Shown: positions 52,623 through 61,301 of the stretch, in pieces
How the letters are laid out: each line of letters starts with the position of its first letter
Numbering within the stretch: position 1 is the first letter of the stretch
Origin: Archaeoglobus sp. UBA234
GTDB taxonomy: Archaea; Halobacteriota; Archaeoglobi; Archaeoglobales; Archaeoglobaceae
Assembly (NCBI GenBank): GCA_002494625.1
Contig: DACH01000001.1
Coordinates: 222,422-286,421 of the forward strand
Direction: 5' to 3'
DNA: 64,000 nt
Notes under the pieces: generated by a model
Databases searched by the model: none
What the model was told of the DNA's origin: nothing
The model's input: only the letters and a program-made list of their open reading frames with translations
Program-made: the position numbers and the translations under genes

Positions 52623-53840
52623 ATGTATGAGATTAAGAATTTGAAATCAAAAGTAGAGGAGCTTTCAGATCATGGAGTAAAACTTCTTTCTGAGCTCATA
52701 GAAATACCTGCAATCAGCCCTGATTCTGGTGGGAAAGGAGAGTTAGCCAAGGCAGAGAAAATAATGGAATACCTCGATGGATTTGATGTTGAGAGAGTAG
52801 ATGTTGAAGACGAGAGAGCTCTTGGAGGTGTCAGACCCAACATCATTGCAAAAATAAAGGGATACAGGAAAAGGACAATCTGGATTGTCAGTCACATGGA
52901 TGTCGTTCCTGAAGGTGATGAGAAGCTCTGGACCACTCCACCCTTCAAAGCAGTTATCAGAGATGGAAAAATATATGGAAGAGGTAGCGAGGATAACGGT
53001 CAGAGCCTTGTTGCATCCTTAATTGCCGGAAGAGCAATACTCGAGCTAAATTACCAGCCTGAATATACATTTGGTCTTGTTTTCGTTTCAGATGAGGAGA
53101 CCGGGAGCAAATATGGAATACAAGATCTTTTGAAAAGGAAAATTTTCAAGAAAGATGATCTGATTGTTGTGCCAGATGGTGGGACTCCTGCAGGTAATAT
53201 GGTCGAAATTGCAGAAAAAAGCATCCTCTGGATGAGATTTTCCGTTTTCGGGAAGCAGACCCACGCGAGTACACCTGAAAAAGGATTGAATGCAAGTAGA
53301 TTAGCCATGAACTTCCTTATAAGGATTGATGAGGTCCTCAATAAAAAATTCAACGCTGAAAACAACCTCTTTTCTCCCCCCCGATCGACCTTCGAACCAA
53401 CAAAAAGAGAGAAAAATGTTGACAATGTAAATACAATCCCCGGACTCGACATCAGTTACATGGACTGCAGAATTATACCCGAGTACAACCCTGATGATGT
53501 AGTATCCCTTGTTGAGGAGGAAAAGGAGAAATTCGAAAAGGAATCCGGAGCAAGAATTGAGGTTGAAGTAGTACAGAAAGAATCCTCTCCCCCCACAGAT
53601 GAAAATTCTGAAGTTGTAAGAGTCCTCAAAAAAGCTCTTGAATTAGCAAGAGGAGTAAAAGCCGGTGTTTACGGGATGGGGGGCAATACATGTGGTGCGT
53701 TTTTCAGAAAAGCTGGTTTTCAGACTGCTGTGTGGAGCACAGTAGATAACACTGCCCATCAGCCAAATGAATACTGCAGAATCGACAATCTCGTTGCCGA
53801 CGCCAAGGTTTTTGCGGTTATACCCTTCATAAAAACCTGA
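52623..53840 (+). CDS. M20-family metallopeptidase/deacylase (ArgE/DapE type)
   Basis: 405 residues. First metal motif VSHMDVVPEGD, bridging Asp region GRGSEDNGQS, catalytic Glu pair in VSDEETGSKYGI, and C-terminal GGNTCGAFFRKAGF. This covers di-zinc M20 enzymes that remove acyl groups or cleave dipeptides. Archaeal members include succinyl-diaminopimelate desuccinylase-like and carboxypeptidase-like proteins; I cannot decide between them. It lies upstream of radA by 73 bp. Confidence 0.9.
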   Translation: MYEIKNLKSKVEELSDHGVKLLSELIEIPAISPDSGGKGELAKAEKIMEYLDGFDVERVDVEDERALGGVRPNIIAKIKGYRKRTIWIVSHMDVVPEGDEKLWTTPPFKAVIRDGKIYGRGSEDNGQSLVASLIAGRAILELNYQPEYTFGLVFVSDEETGSKYGIQDLLKRKIFKKDDLIVVPDGGTPAGNMVEIAEKSILWMRFSVFGKQTHASTPEKGLNASRLAMNFLIRIDEVLNKKFNAENNLFSPPRSTFEPTKREKNVDNVNTIPGLDISYMDCRIIPEYNPDDVVSLVEEEKEKFEKESGARIEVEVVQKESSPPTDENSEVVRVLKKALELARGVKAGVYGMGGNTCGAFFRKAGFQTAVWSTVDNTAHQPNEYCRIDNLVADAKVFAVIPFIKT

Positions 53841-53913
53841 TTTATTCCACTTTCAACATACCCGCAAAAGATTTAATTTTTCTGTTGTTGATAAGGGAAA
53901 AAGAGGGGATTGA

Positions 53914-54999
53914 ATGGCAAGAAAGAAAAATAAAAATGAAGACGCTCAGGATCTCAAGGGTAAAGAGTTGAAAGAGGATACAAATAAAGAAGAAAAGAAG
54001 CAGAAAAAAGAGAATGAGGCTGAAGGATCTGAATCATTCAAGATAGTTGATCTTGAAGACATTCCCCATGTAGGGACTGCCATTGCTGAAAAACTAAGGA
54101 GCGCTGGTTTCTCAACAATAGAGGCTGTAGCTGTTGCTTCTCCTGCTGAACTGAGCTCAGTTGCAGAAATTGGAGAATCCACAGCAGCAAAAATCATAAT
54201 CGAAGCAAGGAAAATGGCAAATATCGGAGGATTTGAAAGTGGCGACAGAATCTTAGAGAGAAGGAGAAAGGTTGGAAAAATAACTACAGGTAGCAAAGCC
54301 CTTGATAACCTGCTCGGAGGAGGTGTTGAGACTCAGGCAATCACAGAACTCTTCGGTGAGTTCGGAAGTGGAAAAACACAGATATGTCACCAGCTTGCTG
54401 TAAATGTTCAGCTCCCTCCAGAGCAGGGAGGACTAAACGGGAGTGTAATTGTCATTGATACCGAGAATACGTTCAGACCAGAGAGAATAATCCAGATGGC
54501 TGAAGCAAAAGGTCTGAATCCCGATGATGTTCTCAGGAACATCTATGTCGCCCAGGCATACAACTCCAACCACCAGATGCTCCTAGTTGATAACGCAAAA
54601 GAGCTTGCAAACAAGATTAAGCAGGAAGAAGGAAAGCGAGTAAGACTGGTTATAGTAGACTCGCTGATGTCACATTTCAGGGCTGAGTATGTCGGGAGAG
54701 GAACCCTTGCAGACAGACAGCAAAAGCTGAATCGCCATCTTCACGACCTGATGAGGCTGGGAGAGGTTTTCAATGCAGCCATAGTCGTAACCAACCAGGT
54801 TCAAGCAAAGCCTGACACTTTCTTTGGTGACCCGACAAAACCTGTTGGAGGACATATAGTCGCTCATACAGCCACTTTTAGAATATATCTAAGAAAGAGT
54901 AAGGGTGAGCTGAGAGTTGCAAGGTTGATTGACTCGCCCCACCTGCCGGAGAGCGAGGCTGTATTTAAGGTTACAGAGAGAGGTATCGAAGACAGATAA
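53914..54999 (+). CDS. radA: DNA repair and recombination protein RadA
   Basis: 361 residues. A very charged 42-residue N-terminal extension (KKNKNEDAQ…) precedes the helix-hairpin-helix (VDLEDIPHVGTAIAEKLRSAG), then the ATPase core with Walker A GEFGSGKTQ (148-156), VIVIDTENTFRPERI and Walker B LVIVDSLMSHFR. L2 has GDPTKPVGGH. It forms filaments for homologous strand exchange. The extension makes it longer than the usual ~340 residues. Confidence 0.97.
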   Translation: MARKKNKNEDAQDLKGKELKEDTNKEEKKQKKENEAEGSESFKIVDLEDIPHVGTAIAEKLRSAGFSTIEAVAVASPAELSSVAEIGESTAAKIIIEARKMANIGGFESGDRILERRRKVGKITTGSKALDNLLGGGVETQAITELFGEFGSGKTQICHQLAVNVQLPPEQGGLNGSVIVIDTENTFRPERIIQMAEAKGLNPDDVLRNIYVAQAYNSNHQMLLVDNAKELANKIKQEEGKRVRLVIVDSLMSHFRAEYVGRGTLADRQQKLNRHLHDLMRLGEVFNAAIVVTNQVQAKPDTFFGDPTKPVGGHIVAHTATFRIYLRKSKGELRVARLIDSPHLPESEAVFKVTERGIEDR

Positions 55000-55112
55000 A
55001 AGGAAAAGATATAACATATATAACGAATATTTTAATTAATATATTCGCAAAAATTTTACCATATCATGGGAATTTGGAAAAGCTTTATAACTATTTTGCT
55101 CTGCTAATTGTG

Positions 55113-55958
55113 ATGATGGAAAGAATAAAAACAGGAGTTATAGGCTTAGACGATGTACTCGGTGGCGGGTTCATACCAAATTCAGTAAATGTCCTGCTCG
55201 GTTCTGCAGGAGTTGGAAAAACAATAATTTCCTTTCAGTATCTCCTTAAAGGCATTGAAGAGGGGGATAAGTGCATATTCATATCCTTCGATATGGGAGA
55301 ACATGAAGTGATAAAACACACAAAGGCAATTGGATGGGGTGAGATTGCCGACTATATCTCAGAAGGAAAACTGAGTATTAACAAGTTCTATGCTGAGAAT
55401 GTATCCTATGTCAACAACGACCTGCTGAATATACTCACAGGAGAGAGTGAACTCAACACAAGAATCGTAATCGACTCCTTCACACCCATGATCTCCTCAC
55501 TGAACATGGAATCCAGAAACGATGTTAACTGGTTTTTCAATAAGCTGAGAGAACTCGGTACAACACTTTTAACAGTTGAAGAACCGATGAACGGGGACTT
55601 CGGTGATGCTTCTGTAACGCTACCAATATTCCTGAGTGATACTGTTATCCATCTCAAAAACATCGGATATGGTGAGGCTTTCAGCAGGGGTCTGAGGGTT
55701 ATCAAGCACAGGGGTTCATGGCATGCAGAAGGTGTTTTCCCGTACAGAATACTGGATGGCATAGGAGTTCTGGTTGAAGGCACAGACCTGATAGAAGAGG
55801 AGAAAGAAGTGGTTGACCTCGAGGAAGTGCTCCAGGAAATGAACATGAAAAGAGAAGATATACCGGAAAGCCTTATCAGAAGACTCGAAAAGCTCGCTGA
55901 ATCTGGCAATCCTGGTGCAAGAGACGCTATAATGGAAATACTGAAAAAAGTCTCATAA
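55113..55958 (+). CDS. KaiC-like RecA-superfamily ATPase
   Basis: 281 residues from ATG 55113, since the upstream TTG-started extension is unlike the family. IKTGVIGLDDVLGGGF and Walker A GSAGVGKTI (30-38) are KaiC/RadA-paralogue hallmarks; FISFDMGEHEVIKHTKAIGW and RIVIDSFTPM (Walker B) follow. The C-terminal ~50 residues are charged helical. Single-domain archaeal KaiC-like proteins act as signalling ATPases (e.g. FlaH). It is 12 bp ahead of a Roadblock-like gene. Confidence 0.88.
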   Translation: MMERIKTGVIGLDDVLGGGFIPNSVNVLLGSAGVGKTIISFQYLLKGIEEGDKCIFISFDMGEHEVIKHTKAIGWGEIADYISEGKLSINKFYAENVSYVNNDLLNILTGESELNTRIVIDSFTPMISSLNMESRNDVNWFFNKLRELGTTLLTVEEPMNGDFGDASVTLPIFLSDTVIHLKNIGYGEAFSRGLRVIKHRGSWHAEGVFPYRILDGIGVLVEGTDLIEEEKEVVDLEEVLQEMNMKREDIPESLIRRLEKLAESGNPGARDAIMEILKKVS

Positions 55959-55970
55959 CAAGGGATCGAG

Positions 55971-56327
55971 ATGCTGTCTGAAATATCGAGACTACTGAAG
56001 AGGCTTGCAGTAGCAGAGGGAATCAAGATGGTTGCCCTCTATCGAATAGATGGCGTGCCCCTGTGCGTCAAGATAGGGACAACAGTGAGAGAGATGACTC
56101 CTGTTCTGTACTGGCTTGAGAATCAGATAAAAGAGATGCTACATTCTATCTCGCAACAGAACCTCGATGAGGCGAGCTTCAAATTCAACAATATGGTTAT
56201 AATGCTGATTCCTGTATCAAAAACAACGGTGCTGGGCATCATAGCGAGAGAAGAGGCGTCAATTTACAAGCTTCATATAGATATCAAAACCACCTGCATG
56301 AAAATAGGAAAGCTTGTCGCCACTTAG
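55971..56327 (+). CDS. Roadblock/LC7 (MglB-like) domain protein
   Basis: 118 residues. The alternation of helix (LLKRLAVAEGIKMVALYRIDGVPL), strand, helix (NQIKEMLHSISQQN) and strand (NNMVIMLIPVSKTTVLGIIA) fits Roadblock/LC7 proteins, which regulate small GTPases or P-loop partners. It follows the KaiC-like gene closely, so it is likely its partner. The following 175 bp contain no ORF. Confidence 0.75.
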   Translation: MLSEISRLLKRLAVAEGIKMVALYRIDGVPLCVKIGTTVREMTPVLYWLENQIKEMLHSISQQNLDEASFKFNNMVIMLIPVSKTTVLGIIAREEASIYKLHIDIKTTCMKIGKLVAT

Positions 56328-56502
56328 ATTGTATTTATGGAACAATAAAAAATTGTCTATATCTAATAAAAAATATTTTTCTATTTTATTAGAAAAACAA
56401 AAAAATTTATTTGTTCCCGAGTTTGGCTTATCACCATCATCATGGGAATAAGAAAGCATTTAAAAGCTTGAGCAGAATTTTAACCTAAATTAACAGAAAG
56501 AA

Positions 56503-57882
56503 ATGAGACCTGAAATTGTTTACTCCCCGGTTGATGATATTAAGGAAGCACAAAAAGAGCTTGAAAATAAACTTAAAGAGCTAAAGCTATCAAGATTTGA
56601 ACCGAATTTTATGTTGCTTTTCTTCACAGATGGGACCTATAAGAATTACAGAAAATTCGCTGAACTTTTCAGAAAGTACTACCCAGATGTGCAGATGATG
56701 GGATGCTTCATAGAAGGTTATGCCGTTGAAGATGAGATATGGACAAGAGGGATCGTAGCACTGCTGGCTGAATTCGATGGAGAGGTAAAGGTTTTTGTGG
56801 AAAGAGGGAATGACCTAAAGGAGGTTTGCAGAAGGCTTGGCAAAAAAGCAAGAGATGAATGGGATGCGATGCTGATAATGTTCCCTGTATTCTATTTTTC
56901 AAGTGTATTCAGCTTTGGGAGGGCAATGTACAATGACAGGATTTACAGCAGAAGATACAGAAATGCAAAAACAATTGAGGAGAAAAAAGAGGTGCTGAAA
57001 AGGTATTCCAACTATCTTGAGAAGAATTTCATTTTCCCAATAGACAGAGTTCTCAAGTATCTCAGCGAGAGCACTGGCGGGAAATTCCCGATAATCGGGA
57101 TGAATCTCATGCCTATGGAGGCGAAGGTTGGAACTCCGGTTATACTGGTGAATTACGAGGAGGTGGGGAGAGGTATTGCGGCAATTTGCTTTAAGGGCAA
57201 GGTGAATGCTGTTTACCACGACATATATCCTGAAAGGGGAAGCAGTTATGAAGAAACCGTCAACATCATCAAAAGTTACTTTTCAGATGCTGAAGAGGTT
57301 GATGTTGTGAAAGCAGGGATTGCCATTGGTGAGATAAACGGTAAACCTCCGGTGGAGTTTTTGCGAGAGAGACTTGAAGCATACAGGGAGATGAGTGAGG
57401 AGGAGTTTTTGAAAAAACTGGAAGAAGGGAGGTTTGAGACAGTTTCACCATATATGCTGGCACTAATAAATGAGCAAAATTTTTCCACAACCTTTCTCGG
57501 AATCGTCAATTCTCCAGTTAAAATTTTTCCCTCCCCTTTTTATTTAGACTTATTTTCCGACCGTATGTTTTTTGTTGGAGAGGCTTTCAGAGGGGGCCCT
57601 AAAAAATTTATAGAGGTAATAGAATTAAGAAAATTTGAAGGTTTTGACTTAATTCTACTTGATATGGATATGATCCCCGCATTTGGGGGTAATGTCTACA
57701 AAATCATGAATTACGTTGAAGGATTGCAGAAACTCGTAATATTTACAACCACACCATCCATATATACCAACTCAGACAGAAAATTAATGACAGAAATCGA
57801 AAAAAACATACATTTTACCACTTCTGGATCAAACGCTTTATTGGAGTTTGAGAAAACCCAAAAAAGTCATAAGAATAATTGA
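56503..57882 (+). CDS. FIST-domain-like sensory protein
   Basis: 459 residues, soluble. The N-terminal half has the FIST_N pattern: NFMLLFFTDGTYKNYRKFAE, then VQMMGCFIEGYAVEDEIWTRG and a strand-rich body with FPIIGMNLMP. FIST_C-like features appear from about residue 230 (INGKPPVEFLRERL). FIST domains are thought to bind small ligands such as amino acids. It is the third gene after the KaiC-like/Roadblock pair. The assignment is by pattern, not search. The end overlaps the convergent UbiA gene by 45 nt. Confidence 0.6.
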   Translation: MRPEIVYSPVDDIKEAQKELENKLKELKLSRFEPNFMLLFFTDGTYKNYRKFAELFRKYYPDVQMMGCFIEGYAVEDEIWTRGIVALLAEFDGEVKVFVERGNDLKEVCRRLGKKARDEWDAMLIMFPVFYFSSVFSFGRAMYNDRIYSRRYRNAKTIEEKKEVLKRYSNYLEKNFIFPIDRVLKYLSESTGGKFPIIGMNLMPMEAKVGTPVILVNYEEVGRGIAAICFKGKVNAVYHDIYPERGSSYEETVNIIKSYFSDAEEVDVVKAGIAIGEINGKPPVEFLRERLEAYREMSEEEFLKKLEEGRFETVSPYMLALINEQNFSTTFLGIVNSPVKIFPSPFYLDLFSDRMFFVGEAFRGGPKKFIEVIELRKFEGFDLILLDMDMIPAFGGNVYKIMNYVEGLQKLVIFTTTPSIYTNSDRKLMTEIEKNIHFTTSGSNALLEFEKTQKSHKNN

Positions 57883-58728
57883 GCTGATATTAAGAACTGG
57901 GATCAATTTAAGATAATTTATCACCAAACCAAAGTCCCAGTCATTTCTAACGAGCTTAATAATCGTATAGATCTGAACAACTACAAAAAAACTTACGAAT
58001 ATATAATATATCGGAAATAAGCCAAACAATGAAAAAGCAGCGATTGATGAATAATAAAGGACTAAGAAAATTGCAGAAAGAGTATACAGTATCTCAGGCT
58101 TAAATCTCACAGCCAATGTTTGTAATCCAGCCAAAGAGTCTCCACGAATATCCTTTAAATCTTTCAAAAAAACATTCCACAAACCAAAAAAAAGGAAAAT
58201 TAACGAAACTAAATAAGTGTCAATCACTATCTTAGAGACAAGTCCCCAAAGTGCAATAACAAAAAAGGGCCAGGAGATTGAATAGGTAGCAAGTTCTGTC
58301 GAATAATGCTCTTTTAACCTTCTAAGGAATCGTCCAAAAATCATTTTATCTGAATATAGCCAAGTTAATACAGCAACTATTAAAAAAAAGCCAATTGCTT
58401 TACTATCTTCAGCCCATAGAAAGGTTAGAATTAATGAAAATGAATACAAAAATATGCCCAGAAAGATACCCAATAGCCTCAGATCTCTGCTCTTAACAAA
58501 TATATTTTCTCTTCCCGAGAATGAATCTTCTTTTGTATCATTTACATGATTCCACAGATTTACTCCGGCAGAAAAGGAGAATGATATAACTATCAATTTA
58601 ATCACAATTTCAAAGCTTGCTTGATTTATCAAAGACAAAATAAAAAATTGAACTAAGGGAAACGGAAAAAATATCGTAGGAGGATTTAATGAAAGTCGCA
58701 AAATCTGCTTAAAATCATCTAAAACCAT
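57838..58728 (-). CDS. UbiA-family prenyltransferase
   Basis: 296 residues with eight or nine transmembrane helices. The two Asp-rich motifs are NHVNDTKED (after helix 2) and DLKDIRGD (after helix 6), which bind the Mg-diphosphate of the prenyl donor. It attaches a polyprenyl chain to an acceptor such as a quinone head group or a lipid (DGGGP synthase-like). It starts 12 bp after a 20-codon ORF. It has a long 3' overlap with the FIST-like gene. Confidence 0.9.
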   Translation of the reverse strand: MVLDDFKQILRLSLNPPTIFFPFPLVQFFILSLINQASFEIVIKLIVISFSFSAGVNLWNHVNDTKEDSFSGRENIFVKSRDLRLLGIFLGIFLYSFSLILTFLWAEDSKAIGFFLIVAVLTWLYSDKMIFGRFLRRLKEHYSTELATYSISWPFFVIALWGLVSKIVIDTYLVSLIFLFFGLWNVFLKDLKDIRGDSLAGLQTLAVRFKPEILYTLSAIFLVLYYSSIAAFSLFGLFPIYYIFVSFFVVVQIYTIIKLVRNDWDFGLVINYLKLIPVLNISSIILMTFLGFLKLQ

Positions 58729-58740
58729 AGTTTAAAATGA

Positions 58741-58803
58741 TTACCAAGCATACAACTTAACTCTCTTGAAAGTCTCCTCTGCCTCTTTCCTCTTGTCCTT
58801 CAT
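58741..58803 (-). CDS. 20-codon ORF upstream of UbiA (leader peptide or microprotein)
   Basis: ATG at 58801-58803 reads MKDKRKEAEETFKRVKLYAW and stops (TAA) 12 bp before the UbiA start. A strong GGGGTGATC site lies 3 nt upstream, whereas UbiA itself has no clear site. Translation of UbiA may depend on it. A TATA-like cttatataat near 58830-58840 would start the message just before it. Confidence 0.5.
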   Translation of the reverse strand: MKDKRKEAEETFKRVKLYAW

Positions 58804-59132
58804 TTCGATCACCCCATAAAATCATGATTATATAAGCTATTTAAATTTTTCTTAAATCCCTTTTTCCTAATTATTATGATAATTCTTATGTCTTACCTTA
58901 ATTACTATAGCTATCAGAGAACCAGAACTGAGAAGAATAAAAAATTACATTGATTGGATTCCTATAGAATCTAATAGATTTCTCAAATTTTGAGATATAA
59001 ATAAAAAGTTTACGAAACATCACATGATGATGAGAATTAATAATATTTAAACCTTACCTTTTAAACCAATCGATTTTCCACTCAATTGTCTATCTGTAAT
59101 TTATCTCAATTCATCTATAAATCCATCTACAA
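58804..59132. other. AT-rich divergent promoter region, no gene
   Basis: 329 bp between the small ORF and the DUF502 gene. It is strongly AT-rich with TATA-like stretches on both strands. No ORF of note, tRNA or stem-loop RNA was found. Confidence 0.5.
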
Positions 59133-59780
59133 ATGGAGACAATCAAAAACCCTACAGTAACCCACGAAAGGTATAACTATCTTCAGATTGAAAACCAGTC
59201 TATGGTAAAGGGTGAGCTAAAGAACATTTTTATAACAGGCTTGCTGATATTTTTGCCCATCTCTGCAACTCTTTTCATAATTTTCTGGGTTTTCAGATAC
59301 ATTGAAGAATTTTTGCAACCATATCTCTCTCAATCAGGATACTACATCCCCGGGATGGGGTGGCTCTTCATAATTCTGATAATTTTCTTCCTCGGGCTTC
59401 TGGGGAGGTTCACCATCGGAAACAGATTGATAGAACTTGTAGAAAGCCAGCTCAGGAAAATTCCAATAATAAGAACGATTTATATTGGAGTCAAAGAGGC
59501 TACGAAAGCTATTCTTGTTTCCGAGACAGAAAAGCTGAAAGGTGTTGTTCTGATAGAGTATCCGAGAAAGGGAATATACACCCTCGGATTCACTACAGGA
59601 GCCGTGATACAGGAGGCAAGAGAGAAAACAGGGAAAAATCTCGTGAATGTCTTTGTTCCAACCTCACCCAACCCGACATCTGGCCTTGTTATCTTAGTAC
59701 CTGAAGAAGAGATAATCTATCTCAAGCTGAGGGTGGAGGATGCTCTTAAAGTGATAATCTCCGGAGGGTTTACCAAATAG
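59133..59780 (+). CDS. DUF502 membrane protein
   Basis: 215 residues. Two transmembrane segments (NIFITGLLIFLPISATLFIIFWVF and WLFIILIIFFLGLLGRF) are followed by RKIPIIRTIYIGVKEATKAIL and a soluble beta-rich domain with GFTTG and VFVPTSPNPTSGLV, all DUF502 hallmarks. Function is unknown. A later in-frame Met (MVKGELKN) may be the true start. A 16-bp duplication spans the stop codon. Confidence 0.88.
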   Translation: METIKNPTVTHERYNYLQIENQSMVKGELKNIFITGLLIFLPISATLFIIFWVFRYIEEFLQPYLSQSGYYIPGMGWLFIILIIFFLGLLGRFTIGNRLIELVESQLRKIPIIRTIYIGVKEATKAILVSETEKLKGVVLIEYPRKGIYTLGFTTGAVIQEAREKTGKNLVNVFVPTSPNPTSGLVILVPEEEIIYLKLRVEDALKVIISGGFTK

Positions 59781-59796
59781 AGGGTTTACCAAATAG
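59765..59796. repeat. 16-bp perfect tandem duplication across the DUF502 stop codon
   Basis: agggtttaccaaatag occurs twice in direct succession. The first copy ends exactly with the TAG stop at 59778-59780. Because 16 is not a multiple of 3, the second copy is out of frame. Confidence 0.95.
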
Positions 59797-59833
59797 ATAT
59801 AATATAAACCTGATTTTTTAAAATTAAACTAAG

Positions 59834-59863
59834 AAATCAGCCGTACTCAAATCAGTCGTACTC
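59834..59863. repeat. 15-bp tandem duplication across the TFS stop codon
   Basis: aaatcagccgtactc and aaatcagtcgtactc lie side by side with one mismatch. On the minus strand this reads Glu-Tyr-Asp-stop, Phe, Glu-Tyr-Gly-stop, so the duplication is in frame and provides a second in-frame stop downstream. Confidence 0.9.
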
Positions 59864-60163
59864 TCTCCAGGTTTTCCCACACTTCGTACATCTGAAGAAT
59901 CTTACTTCGCTCTCATCTGCTGCTCTCAGCTGTCTTAACCACCAGTAAGCCTCTCTGTTTCCACACTCCGGGCAAATGGCGTTTGTAGTCGGGAGAGTTT
60001 TCAGGTTTTCACCCTCGATAACAGGAACATCTTCCCTATTTCCCTTGGAAACTATCACAATGCTTTTGTCATCTTCAAGCTCCTTTTCGTATCCACACTT
60101 TCTGCAAATGGCTTTGTTCTGGTTATAGATCATTATGCTCTTACATTTTGGACAGAATTCCAA
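59852..60163 (-). CDS. tfs: Transcription elongation factor S (TFS, TFIIS-like)
   Basis: 103 residues from TTG 60163, selected because GAGGTGAT lies just upstream; the GTG at 60172 is inside that site. Two zinc ribbons, CPKC...CRKC (residues 4-23) and CPEC...CTKC (64-95). The C-terminal ribbon holds the catalytic Asp83-Glu84 (RAADESEVRFF). It enters the polymerase funnel to stimulate RNA cleavage. It overlaps the Nudix gene by 23 nt. Confidence 0.95.
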   Translation of the reverse strand: MEFCPKCKSIMIYNQNKAICRKCGYEKELEDDKSIVIVSKGNREDVPVIEGENLKTLPTTNAICPECGNREAYWWLRQLRAADESEVRFFRCTKCGKTWREYD

Positions 60164-60557
60164 CCAAATCACCTCTTGCGTCTTCTATCATTTTTGAATG
60201 GTCAAAGGCAAGCTTTGGGAGTTTATCAAGCGGGAATACACCTACATCCTTTGCATCACTTCCCGCCCTAAGATCTCCAGATCCCTCTACGATGAAACAG
60301 ACAGATACAAAGTGTCCCCTTGGATCGCGGGAGGGTTGAGAGTATATCCCTACAAGCTTATAAATCTTCCCCTCAAGTCCAGTCTCCTCTCCGACTTCCC
60401 TCAACACAGCCTCCTCTACCGTTTCGCCGTACTCAACAATCCCTCCTGGAAGAGCATACATCCCTTTAAAGGGGTCGTAGAGTCTTTTCACAAGTACGAT
60501 CCCTCTTCTGTAGGGGATTATGGCATCCACGGTTAATGTTATACACTTTTCATCCAT
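60141..60557 (-). CDS. Nudix hydrolase
   Basis: 138 residues. The Nudix box is GGIVEYGETVEEAVLREVGE + ETGL, complete in G, E, REUxEE residues. The surroundings (VDAIIPYRRGIVLVKR and YALPGGIVEYG) resemble archaeal ADP-ribose pyrophosphatase or MutT-like enzymes. It follows the PHP gene with 59 bp between and overlaps tfs. Confidence 0.93.
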   Translation of the reverse strand: MDEKCITLTVDAIIPYRRGIVLVKRLYDPFKGMYALPGGIVEYGETVEEAVLREVGEETGLEGKIYKLVGIYSQPSRDPRGHFVSVCFIVEGSGDLRAGSDAKDVGVFPLDKLPKLAFDHSKMIEDARGDLVGILSKM

Positions 60558-60583
60558 ATTTCCACCCTCTCTACTTCACTAAC

Positions 60584-60607
60584 TTCATTACTACTTTCAT
60601 TACTACT
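60584..60607. repeat. 12-bp perfect tandem duplication between PHP and Nudix genes
   Basis: ttcattactact is present twice; a weaker third partial copy (ttcactaac) precedes it. It lies 10 bp beyond the PHP stop codon on that gene's strand and in the leader of the Nudix gene. Confidence 0.9.
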
Positions 60608-60616
60608 GCTTTACTC

Positions 60617-61258
60617 TCATTTTCCGTCTAAAAGGAATTTCCCAGAACTCAGATACATTTTTGCCTTTCTAACTGCCCTCTCAACATTCCCTACTCCGTT
60701 CAGAACATGGCTGTCACTGCCGATAGAATATCTCAGCTTCTTTCTCCTGCATAAAATCAGAAAATCATCCGGGGGAGCATCATGGGTGCTGTTAATCTCG
60801 AGAGCAACATCATTCTCGATGAGTACATCTATTATTTCCATATCCCTTTCAGGAAGCTCGTTAACGCTTCCAAAAAGTTGTGAGTGGAGATGTGCCAAAA
60901 CATCAATTTCATATCTGTTGATGCACTTCAAAATCCGGTCATAGTATTCTTCTGCCGGAAGTTGTGTGTGTATCGAGGCAAGTACCAGATCAAATGTAAA
61001 ATCAGGGAGAACGATCTCCCCATCATGCAGAATTCCACATTCCACAGCACTCAGAACCTCAACATCATACTTTGAAGAATATCTTTCTATTTCCTCCTGT
61101 CTCTTTTTCGCTTTTGATTCAGTTAGACCAAATCTGTGTTCTACAGAATGATCTGCTATTGCAATTACCTTCAGATTTCTCTCCTTGGCTTTTTTCAGGA
61201 TACTTTCTATATCTGTACTACCATCTGAGTACTTGGAGTGAATGTGAAGGTCGTACAT
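60617..61258 (-). CDS. PHP-domain phosphoesterase
   Basis: 213 residues from MYDLHIHSKYSDGSTD (ATG 61258); a longer frame would run into the artA promoter. Metal motifs HIHSKYSD, IADHSVEH, ASIHTQLPA, LAHLHSQ and GSDSHV complete the PHP set. It belongs to the TrpH-like (RNA/ssDNA nuclease) or histidinol-phosphatase-like branch. Divergent from artA. Confidence 0.9.
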   Translation of the reverse strand: MYDLHIHSKYSDGSTDIESILKKAKERNLKVIAIADHSVEHRFGLTESKAKKRQEEIERYSSKYDVEVLSAVECGILHDGEIVLPDFTFDLVLASIHTQLPAEEYYDRILKCINRYEIDVLAHLHSQLFGSVNELPERDMEIIDVLIENDVALEINSTHDAPPDDFLILCRRKKLRYSIGSDSHVLNGVGNVERAVRKAKMYLSSGKFLLDGK

Positions 61259-61301
61259 AAACAACGAATTGTTTAAGTATCTGAATTTAGCTTTTTGCTT
61301 C

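Noticed and set aside
58979..59090. C/D-box-like sequence (atgatgatgag) in the gap before DUF502
   Set aside because: A C-box-like stretch is present, but no matching D box (CTGA) at a suitable distance was found.
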